Below, piece by piece: positions 1 to 6,155 of a stretch of 6,274 bases of DNA (within the stretch, counting starts at the first letter, position 1; each line of letters begins with the position of its first letter). The notes under the pieces were generated by a model that saw only the letters and a list, made by a program, of their open reading frames with translations, had not been told where the DNA came from and searched no databases. Made by a program: the position numbers and the translations under genes. The DNA is from an uncultured Clostridia bacterium. GTDB lineage: Bacteria; Bacillota; Clostridia; Oscillospirales; CAG-272. Location: the NCBI GenBank assembly GCA_937894775.1, contig CALAXC010000290.1:1-6274 (forward strand), written 5' to 3'.

Positions 1-21
1 GGCTTCGCGCCCTTGACCTCG

Positions 22-41
22 CCACCTTTTGAAAAAGGTGG
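22..41. repeat. Hairpin at the outer end of the left repeat
   Basis: CCACCTTTT and AAAAGGTGG are perfect complements separated by two bases (GA), giving a 9-bp stem. No T run follows on either strand, so it does not look like a standard intrinsic terminator. The same structure is conserved in the right copy, suggesting the hairpin is a functional part of the element. Confidence 0.8.
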
Positions 42-87
42 ACGAAAACTTTCCTGAATCGCTCTTTGCAAGATGTACATTGTGCCC
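22..87 (+). repeat. 66-bp flanking repeat, left copy
   Basis: This stretch matches the reverse complement of 6190-6255 at 63 of 66 positions without gaps; differences are at 56, 57 and 70, and the longest exact run is 34 bp (22-55). It begins at its outer end with a hairpin (22-41), continues through GGACGAAAACTTTCCT and ends at GTGCCC. It lies beyond the operon terminator and contains an ATGTACAT palindrome at 73-80. I recall the same core from many gut Clostridia, where it is mistranslated into small peptides containing ESFRPPFSKGG; that recollection was not checked here. It is most likely a dispersed non-coding element. Confidence 0.9.
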
Positions 88-110
88 TGATACACATATA
101 TGCAACCCTA

Positions 111-146
111 AAAAAACAGAACCCTCGATGAGGGTTCTGCTTTTTT
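111..146. terminator. Bidirectional intrinsic terminator after the operon
   Basis: A perfect 10-bp stem (CAGAACCCTC at 117-126 pairing with GAGGGTTCTG at 130-139) closes a 3-nt loop. It is flanked by six A at 111-116 and six T at 141-146, so both strands show a GC-containing hairpin followed by a run of six U. On the minus strand it follows directly after the stop codon of the DUF4340 gene at 145-147 and ends the operon. It would also stop transcription entering from the left edge. Confidence 0.92.
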
Positions 147-2400
147 AATATTTGGGTTTAGCAATATCTTCTTGATTAAAGAATTTATTGCAATTTTCGA
201 TAATTGTTTCGAGTGCGCTTGTCGATACGTAGTATCCGCCCTCACCGTTTACCTTTATATAGGCCTTGCGCGCGGTAAGTGTGTAGCACTCCAAGTTTAT
301 CGTATTATTTTCGTTATCGCTTATCGAAACCGAAATAATGTGCTTCTCGGGATCTGCTATCAGCGCCGCTTCTTCCTCTGCTGTCATAGAATAATCGTCT
401 ATAATAGCAAGAGATGAAAGACTTTGATAGAATTTCTTGAAGATCATTGTGTGGTGACGAAGATAGCTCTTCGATTCGCCGTTTACATAATCTATTTTTA
501 TTTCGTTAAGCTTTACGTAAATAATATTTCCGTCGGCATCCTTTACAGGCTTTTCAAGATATTTGATCTTTTCACCGATATCGTTGGTGCCCGAAAGCTT
601 ACCCGTTGGAGCAAGCTCTTTTCCGTCTGCCGAAAATACCTTAACATCGGTCTGGCTTACGGTCCAGCTGTTGCCGTTCTGATCCTTGAACTTGAGAAGT
701 CCAAATGTGTCTGCTGTGCCGCCCTTGTTGTTTGATCCCTTGATAGATATTGCGTTATCGTCGCCGTCGGCAATATTTGTAATGTCAAATTTCGCCTCGT
801 AATCTTTAAAATTAAGCGATATCGCGGTGGTGTACTTTATACCCGTTTCAAGCACGTAAGGATAGATCCAGTCGTGCTGATCGTAGGTAAGGAAGCTGTA
901 GGTATCTCCCGATACCTCGCATATCATATCAAAGGTAATACCCGTAACGTCGGAAGCTTCGGTATTATCAAGGAAGGTAAGCGTGGTGTAGGAATAATAA
1001 TTTCCGTTTTCATTCTTTTTGGAGATATATACAGTTTGCAGGAAGTTTACTGTTTGATTTGCGTTGTCCTTTGCCTCGCGCTTGAAGGAAACAACGTATT
1101 CCGAATCGTAAACGTACTTTGGATTGCCCTTGTCGTCAAGTATCGGTTTTCCGTCTGCGTCAAGCTCTTGCTTCATAAGACCGTATTCGGCTCTTTCCGC
1201 CTGAGTGGGGGAGAGGACTGCGATACTTACTATCGTAGGATCCATAAATGCGAGCAAGCAGGTATCTATCTTATCGTAGTTCGGACAGTATCCCGATTTT
1301 CTTCCGTCGGTAAAGACGTAAGGCTTGCTGCCTCGAACCGTTCCTGTTCGGTCCGCGATGTCGATATAGGAGAAGGAAACGATCTCTTCTTTCTTTTCTC
1401 CGTCTTTTTTACTTATTGTAAAGTTTTCAACGTCAAAATAGTCGCTCTGTGTTACGGGGTAAGCTATTCCGGGCGTAACGAAATATTTTGCTTCTCCGAG
1501 AAGTGTGCTTTGAACAGATGTTCCGAGTACGTATACCTTATCTCTCGGTATCTCGGTATCTCCGTCTATTTCGACGTAACGGGCATAGAATCCGCCGCCG
1601 TTTATGAGTCGGTCGCCGATGAGCATTTTATATTTTTCTCCGTCGACCGTCGTAAGCACGTAATAAGCGGGCTCGTAGTCGTACTCTACTATTATCGGAT
1701 TACCGTTTTCGTCAAGCTTCGGCTTTCCGTCCTTGTCTAAGTCAAGCTTTGTTCTTTTTTCGGGTGCAAGACCGTATTCCGCAAAGTCTATCTTTCCGTC
1801 TGCGGTCGTCTGATAATCATCTATTCTTGCTGTTGCAAGAGGATATCCTGCGCTTACTATAAGCGAGGTCACGATCTCTTTCTTTAAGGTAAGGAGCTGT
1901 GAACCTCTGAGTGCGAAATCGCAGGTTTTGTCTACCTTCATTTCGTTAACGTTGTAGCGGTAAAGAGTAAATGCTCCGTTTGCGTTGTGTACCTCGACCG
2001 CAAGAACGTTTTTCTGTTCGATATGCTTGAAGATAAGCACTTTTTCGTATTCGGTAAGCTCTCCGTCACTGATGTCGGGAACTGCTCTTGTAAAGTATTC
2101 TCCCGTTTCCTCTCTCAGCTCGACAAGAGTACCGCTTTCGGTAACGTAATATCCGAAGGCATCTTCTTTTTTGAGAAGATTTCCGTCTTTATCGTACATC
2201 ATCCACAGACCGTTGGTGACTTTGAAATAATATTCTTTTCCGTCGGCTGCGTCGGTGTAGGGAACGACGTTGTTTACGTAATCATATACGAAATAAAGAG
2301 CTACGCCGAGTGCTATTACAACAAGAACCGAGATGATTATAATTATTTTACGTCTTCGCAAAAGCGAGGACTTTTTTCTCTGTTCTCTGTTTTCTATCAT
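145..2400 (-). CDS. Large membrane-anchored DUF4340 protein with two DUF4340-like units
   Basis: This is the 751-residue last gene of the operon. A basic N-terminus (RKK...RRRK) precedes one hydrophobic helix at about 19-42 with no cleavage motif, so it should be an inner-membrane anchor with about 710 residues outside. DUF4340 features occur twice. AEYGL at 207-211 leads to YYVLTTVDGEKYKMLIGD and GGGFYARY (about 247-275); AEYGL at 404-408 leads to YVVSFKR and a second beta-rich block to about 515. Each unit carries an inserted DGKP.LD..GNP linker (221-240 and 413-432). Residues 515-751 are a third beta-rich region I cannot assign. Typical DUF4340 proteins are clearly shorter, so this is an enlarged form. 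I chose the ATG at 2400 because AAGGAG at 2410-2415 lies 9 nt upstream and it overlaps the GldG stop by 4 nt; the frame extends to a TTG at 2445, which is less likely. Function is unknown; the link to the transporter is by operon position. Confidence 0.9.
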   Translation of the reverse strand: MIENREQRKKSSLLRRRKIIIIISVLVVIALGVALYFVYDYVNNVVPYTDAADGKEYYFKVTNGLWMMYDKDGNLLKKEDAFGYYVTESGTLVELREETGEYFTRAVPDISDGELTEYEKVLIFKHIEQKNVLAVEVHNANGAFTLYRYNVNEMKVDKTCDFALRGSQLLTLKKEIVTSLIVSAGYPLATARIDDYQTTADGKIDFAEYGLAPEKRTKLDLDKDGKPKLDENGNPIIVEYDYEPAYYVLTTVDGEKYKMLIGDRLINGGGFYARYVEIDGDTEIPRDKVYVLGTSVQSTLLGEAKYFVTPGIAYPVTQSDYFDVENFTISKKDGEKKEEIVSFSYIDIADRTGTVRGSKPYVFTDGRKSGYCPNYDKIDTCLLAFMDPTIVSIAVLSPTQAERAEYGLMKQELDADGKPILDDKGNPKYVYDSEYVVSFKREAKDNANQTVNFLQTVYISKKNENGNYYSYTTLTFLDNTEASDVTGITFDMICEVSGDTYSFLTYDQHDWIYPYVLETGIKYTTAISLNFKDYEAKFDITNIADGDDNAISIKGSNNKGGTADTFGLLKFKDQNGNSWTVSQTDVKVFSADGKELAPTGKLSGTNDIGEKIKYLEKPVKDADGNIIYVKLNEIKIDYVNGESKSYLRHHTMIFKKFYQSLSSLAIIDDYSMTAEEEAALIADPEKHIISVSISDNENNTINLECYTLTARKAYIKVNGEGGYYVSTSALETIIENCNKFFNQEDIAKPKY

Positions 2401-4091
2401 CTGTTCTTTCTCCTTACTAATACGAATACGCCTGCGCCAAGACAAATTATTATAGGCGCAACCGTAAGAGCAACGGTGTATTTAGTTGCGTCACCTGTGG
2501 AGATCTGCTCTATTTTGTAGTTTGCGAATTCTTTGAAATCAAGACCTACCGGAACGGGCTCTCTTCCGCACATCTGGAATACCGAAAGAAGAAGATCCTC
2601 GTTTCCGTATGCGTTGGAATAGAGATATTTGCTTGAAGCAAAGTCGGTAGAGCCGCAAAGGACTACGTAAGCGGAGTCTTCAATGAGCGCATACTTTTCC
2701 TGCTCGTAATGTGTTTCTACCGAAACCGCCATAAGCTTGAAGGGGTCGCTTGCCGTAGCCTTTGCTACCTCGCTTCCCGCAGCGTAGCCCGATGCAGTTT
2801 CGAAGGATTTGAACATTGTGAATACAGCTCTGTTATAGGCAACGTTACCGCCTATTTCAAAGGTTTTTGTTTCGTCGGATGCAAGAGGCTGAGTTTGTAC
2901 CTTGTAATCTCTTGCGTAGTCGATCGCCATCGCATTTTCGAAAATGACCTTAGATGAAAGACCTTCTGCCCAACCTTCCATAATATCGTTGGTATCGTAT
3001 TGGCTTATGATCGCCTCATAGTTGTTGAGGTTGGAATTCTGATTATCTCTTACAGTAATGGGATCGTTACCGTTTCTGCGGATCTCAAGTCCCCATTCTC
3101 CGAGGAATTCCTCAAGGTTTTCGAGCTTGCCCGTATCGGGAGAAACGAATACCATATAAGCGTTTCTCGCAGCGAGGTAATCGTCAAGCTTTTTAAGCTC
3201 TCCCTGCTTTTCAAGTCCCGTATTACCCGAAATAAAATCGTCCTTGGGGTCAAACGTGATAAGAAGTCTGCAGGCTTCGGGGATATCCTCTTTTGAAAGG
3301 TCTATAGGCTGTGCGCGGTATCCTGCGTTTTCGAGAACGTCGAGGAAAGGAACGAGCGGTTCGCCGTCTTCGTTAAGCTCTGCCGATTCGGGGAAGGATT
3401 CTCTGTGGTTTACCGTATAGCAGGCAAGGGGCGCTTCGGCTCTTGTTACTGCGAGAATTGAAGAAGCGAATGCTTTTTCTCCGTTGTATGCGTAGGGCTC
3501 TTCTTTATCGAAGATATAAAAGCTTCTGAGCGTACGTATACGGAATTCTGTTCCGCATTCGATAATAATGCTGTCAAGGCTTATTTTTTCCGAGTTGGAG
3601 GAGAGATATTTGCGGAATCTTTTGGGGTTGTTGAGCGAGTTTGCGTATTCAACCGTTATGTAATCGGGGAACTCAGCTCTCAGCTCCTCTGCGTTTTCCT
3701 GAACGTAAAGTGTGGTATCGTCGGATTGGAGCGCATCTTTGTCGACGGGGAAGAGAATGTTTATCATAACGTTCTCGTCACGGTAGTCGGCATCGCCCTC
3801 TTTTAAATTGTTTTCAGCGTTGTAAGCTTTGTTTTCTGCTCTGAATTTATCGAGCATTTCGACGGGTGAATTTATATTGTCACTGTCGTCGACCTTTCCG
3901 ATAAGGTCAAAGCATTCTTTTGAAATTGTGAAGTGGAGATCAGGCGTCATATCACCGTACCACATAAATCTTTGTGTAAGGAGCGTCATTATTGCGTTAA
4001 TGATTATTACTACCGCGATAATGAGTGCAGTCAGCGCAACGGAAGTACCGCCGTAACGCATTTTGCGTCCTGTTGAAGCTTTCATTTTCAT
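2397..4091 (-). CDS. GldG-like ABC transporter auxiliary protein, two membrane anchors
   Basis: This 564-residue protein matches the GldG / 'ABC-type uncharacterized transport system' family. One membrane helix lies near the N-terminus (about 18-37, after a basic RKMRYGG stretch) and one at the C-terminus (about 538-559, followed by RRKNR), leaving about 500 residues outside the membrane. Family signposts are visible: the ACYTVNHRES stretch at 223-232, where relatives carry a GHGE-like turn; LLITFDPKDDF at 276-286, resembling the usual 'lvI.gPk.df' strand; and STDFASSKYLYSNAYGNEDL at 481-500 followed by CGRE, resembling the family's 'DSDF.SN.....GN.DL' segment. The ATG at 4091 has AGAGGA at 4103-4108 about 11 nt upstream; the second in-frame ATG at 4085 is less well spaced. 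Its stop overlaps the next start as ATGA. The role is inferred: a scaffold or substrate-handling subunit outside the membrane. No enzyme active site was recognised. Confidence 0.92.
   Translation of the reverse strand: MKMKASTGRKMRYGGTSVALTALIIAVVIIINAIMTLLTQRFMWYGDMTPDLHFTISKECFDLIGKVDDSDNINSPVEMLDKFRAENKAYNAENNLKEGDADYRDENVMINILFPVDKDALQSDDTTLYVQENAEELRAEFPDYITVEYANSLNNPKRFRKYLSSNSEKISLDSIIIECGTEFRIRTLRSFYIFDKEEPYAYNGEKAFASSILAVTRAEAPLACYTVNHRESFPESAELNEDGEPLVPFLDVLENAGYRAQPIDLSKEDIPEACRLLITFDPKDDFISGNTGLEKQGELKKLDDYLAARNAYMVFVSPDTGKLENLEEFLGEWGLEIRRNGNDPITVRDNQNSNLNNYEAIISQYDTNDIMEGWAEGLSSKVIFENAMAIDYARDYKVQTQPLASDETKTFEIGGNVAYNRAVFTMFKSFETASGYAAGSEVAKATASDPFKLMAVSVETHYEQEKYALIEDSAYVVLCGSTDFASSKYLYSNAYGNEDLLLSVFQMCGREPVPVGLDFKEFANYKIEQISTGDATKYTVALTVAPIIICLGAGVFVLVRRKNR
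2410..2415 (-). promoter_or_regulatory. Ribosome binding site that fixes the DUF4340 gene start
   Basis: On the minus strand AAGGAG lies 9 nt before the ATG at 2400, inside the end of the GldG-like gene. That ATG and the preceding gene's TGA share bases (ATGA, 2397-2400). The arrangement indicates translational coupling of the last two genes and rules against the TTG at 2445, which would give a 49-nt overlap. Confidence 0.85.
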
Positions 4092-4121
4092 TTTTTTGGT
4101 GTTCCTCTCTTTCTTTTGAAA

Positions 4122-4865
4122 TCAACCCCAACGGCGTTTATCGTAAACGCGCGCGGTGAGGAACAGGAATACGCCTGTTATCGAGAAAAAGTAGAGCAGC
4201 GCCGAGGGATCGAAGATTCCCGACTGGAAGGGCGCAAATCTGCTTAAGAAGCATACCCAGCTTATGACAAATCTTACGGCATAGTTCTCAACGTATGTAT
4301 TTACAAGGTTAAGAAGAAGCATAGTCGCTATTATAGCTACTGTTACGATAGCGGCTGCAAGCTGGTTTTCTGTAAGCGAGGATATGAACATACCTACCGC
4401 TATAAACGCAGCGCCCAAAAGCAAAAGTCCCAACATATTTGAGAATATCATTGATGCAACAGGGCCAACGCTTGATGCGTAAGCATCGTTTACTCCGTCA
4501 AGATTTGCATAGATCATAAGCGGAACAAAGTTTACAAGAGATATAAGAATACCTATTGCGAAGAGTGTGAAAGCGGCAAGGAATTTACCTATTACCATTC
4601 CGCCTATCGAAACGGGCGAGGTAAGAAGAAGCTGCTCGGTGCGGAGTTTTTTCTCTTCCGAGAAAAGTCGCATTGTGAGGAGCGGGATAAGTATTATGAA
4701 AATAAACGAAATAAATGAAAAATAATTTGACGTGTCATAAGTTCCCGAGCCGAGTGTAGTATAGCAGCAGAGAAGCGCGGATACGGCGAGGAATACGCCG
4801 AGATAAACGTATCCGATGGCATTCAGAAAATATGAGCGTAATTCTTTTTTGAATATAGCAAGCAT
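4122..4865 (-). CDS. GldF-like ABC-2 type permease
   Basis: This 247-residue integral membrane protein is the channel-forming partner of the ATPase. Hydrophobic segments at about 17-36, 48-65, 92-118, 136-163, 168-190 and 222-238 fit the six-helix ABC-2 fold. The cytoplasmic stretch RLFSEEKKLRTEQLLLTSP (66-84), between helices 2 and 3, is the hallmark of the GldF/NosY-like ABC-2 group, where EE...GT.ELLLTSP is usual; here Arg75 replaces the common Gly. The N-terminal FKKELRSYF is the usual amphipathic coupling helix. The gene starts 52 nt after the ATPase stop, with only a weak, distant Shine-Dalgarno (AAGGGA at 4881-4886, 15 nt from the ATG), so its translation may be modest. I saw no hairpin or promoter in that gap. 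The next gene begins 30 nt downstream. Only one permease gene is present, as expected when GldG supplies the remaining membrane helices. Confidence 0.92.
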   Translation of the reverse strand: MLAIFKKELRSYFLNAIGYVYLGVFLAVSALLCCYTTLGSGTYDTSNYFSFISFIFIILIPLLTMRLFSEEKKLRTEQLLLTSPVSIGGMVIGKFLAAFTLFAIGILISLVNFVPLMIYANLDGVNDAYASSVGPVASMIFSNMLGLLLLGAAFIAVGMFISSLTENQLAAAIVTVAIIATMLLLNLVNTYVENYAVRFVISWVCFLSRFAPFQSGIFDPSALLYFFSITGVFLFLTARVYDKRRWG

Positions 4866-4917
4866 AACTGTTTTTTAATTCCCTTCGTAAAAATTGTTGT
4901 TTAAGAAGTTAAGACGT

Positions 4918-6015
4918 TTATTCATCGTCATCGTTAAAGAGTGCGGAGTATTTTCCGCCGTCCTTCTTTTCCTTCTTTTCGGTAATGGCGCGTGCCATTT
5001 CCTGCTCGTCGCGCATCTGTCTTGGCGATTTTCCTGCCGCGCGCTCCTGACGCTCTTTCTTGTAATTTCTTTGAGCGGGAGCGGAGCTTTGGTCGACTAT
5101 CGCAACGAATACGTCCTCAAGGCTCATACCGAGAGGCTCGATTCCCACGAGGGGCCAGTTCTTTTCGGCGAACATATAGAAAAGACTCTTTCTTATATCG
5201 ATATCGGCTTCGCTTTCGATATTGTATATGTAAGCATCACCGTCACGGCTTGCGAGCTGTTCAACGAAGATTATACCTGTTTTTGATTTAAGAGCGGAAT
5301 ATACTTCCTTCTGCGGACCGCATACCTTTATCTGGAATCTGCGGTTGCTGTTTACTGCGCGGGTGATGTTTTCTGTAAGCTCATCGGCAACTATCTTACC
5401 CTTATTTATAATGATTATTCTGTCGCATACTGCTTGTACTTCCTGAAGGATATGGGTTGAAAGAATGACAGTATGTTCTCTTCCGAGTGAGCGGAGGAGG
5501 TTTCTTACTTCGATTATCTGTTTAGGGTCAAGACCTACCGTAGGCTCGTCGAAGATGATTATTTCGGGGTTTCCGATAAGCGCTTGCGCGATACCTACTC
5601 TCTGGCGGTAACCTTTTGAGAGGTTTTTGATAAGGCGTTTATAGACGTCTTTTATTTTTACGGTATCGCAGATCTCCGCGAGGTGTTTTTTGCGGTCGAG
5701 TTTGCAGTTTTTAAGCTCGTATGCAAAGTTGAGGTACTCCTCAACTGTCATATCGAGGTAGAGCGGAGGCTGTTCGGGGAGATAGCCTATATGCTTTTTT
5801 GCTTCGCTTGGATCGTCGAGGATATTTATTCCCGCGATCTCAACGGTTCCCGCTGTAGAAGAGAGATATCCTGTAAGGATATTCATAGTGGTACTTTTTC
5901 CTGCGCCGTTCGGGCCGAGAAAACCTACTATTTCGCCTTTTTGGATCTCTATTGAAATATCGTCGACAGCGCAGTTGCTTCCGTAATTTTTTACGAGATG
6001 CTCAATTTTTATCAT
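4918..6015 (-). CDS. GldA-like ABC transporter ATP-binding protein with charged C-terminal tail
   Basis: This is the cytoplasmic ATPase that should power the permease encoded next in the operon. All ABC motifs are visible in the 365-residue product: Walker A GPNGAGKST at 34-42, Q-loop Gln82 in LPEQPPLY, signature LSKGYRQR at 132-139, Walker B IIIFDEP at 152-158, D-loop GLDP at 161-164 and switch His188. The LPEQPPLY and LSKGYRQR wording is typical of the GldA/ABC-2 export group. A small accessory domain follows (about 225-305), ending in SLEDVFV. Residues 310-365 form an extra, highly charged tail (Lys/Arg/Glu-rich, ending in DDDE) that most relatives of about 300-310 residues lack. The ATG at 6015 places the catalytic domain correctly and has AAGGAAAGG at 6027-6035, 11 nt upstream. 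It is the first gene of the operon. The ATPase role is near certain; the transported substrate is unknown. Confidence 0.95.
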   Translation of the reverse strand: MIKIEHLVKNYGSNCAVDDISIEIQKGEIVGFLGPNGAGKSTTMNILTGYLSSTAGTVEIAGINILDDPSEAKKHIGYLPEQPPLYLDMTVEEYLNFAYELKNCKLDRKKHLAEICDTVKIKDVYKRLIKNLSKGYRQRVGIAQALIGNPEIIIFDEPTVGLDPKQIIEVRNLLRSLGREHTVILSTHILQEVQAVCDRIIIINKGKIVADELTENITRAVNSNRRFQIKVCGPQKEVYSALKSKTGIIFVEQLASRDGDAYIYNIESEADIDIRKSLFYMFAEKNWPLVGIEPLGMSLEDVFVAIVDQSSAPAQRNYKKERQERAAGKSPRQMRDEQEMARAITEKKEKKDGGKYSALFNDDDE

Positions 6016-6062
6016 TTTAGGAATTTCCTTTCCTTGATTTTTTCAAGATTGATATTTTCATA

Positions 6063-6093
6063 TTGTTATACATCGTACATTATATCATATAAT
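6063..6093 (+). promoter_or_regulatory. Possible divergent promoter
   Basis: The plus strand carries TATAAT at 6088-6093 with TTGTTA at 6063-6068 upstream. The 19-nt spacer is longer than ideal. It overlaps the operon promoter in an AT-rich stretch, where such matches arise by chance. If real, it would transcribe towards the short reading frame at 6156 and compete with the operon promoter. Confidence 0.25.
6079..6087 (-). promoter_or_regulatory. Extended -10 promoter of the operon
   Basis: Read on the minus strand the bases are TGATATAAT, a perfect TATAAT (6079-6084) with the TGn extension of an extended -10 promoter. The best -35-like hexamer, TTCACA (6105-6110), is 20 nt away, which is too far to be ideal, so the extended -10 is probably what matters. 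Transcription would start near 6072 and give a leader of about 57 nt before the ATG at 6015. No riboswitch-like structure was seen in that leader. Confidence 0.65.
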
Positions 6094-6155
6094 TATAAAC
6101 ATTTTGTGAACTAAACTTGATTTTCCTGAGATTTTTAACGGAGAGGAGGTGTGTG

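Noticed and set aside
874..1740. Long open frame on the plus strand (288 codons) and several shorter ones at 172-735, 1987-2520, 2709-3296 and 4894-5955
   Set aside because: They lie antisense within four well-supported genes, lack recognisable domains, have Cys/Val/Tyr-rich compositions typical of shadow frames, and have no convincing ribosome binding sites.
2401..2445. N-terminal extension of the DUF4340 protein from a TTG at 2445
   Set aside because: It would add 15 residues that merely re-read the end of the GldG-like gene; the ATG at 2400 has a better start codon, an AAGGAG 9 nt upstream and the typical 4-nt stop/start overlap.
4866..4917. Internal promoter or terminator between the ATPase and permease genes
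   Set aside because: The 52-nt gap is AT-rich but shows no paired -35/-10 elements and no stable hairpin with a T run.
6019..6029. Palindrome AGGAAATTCCT upstream of the ATPase gene as a repressor operator
   Set aside because: It is only 11 bp, overlaps the purine-rich ribosome binding region and has no second copy near the promoter, so chance or a minor RNA hairpin is enough to explain it.
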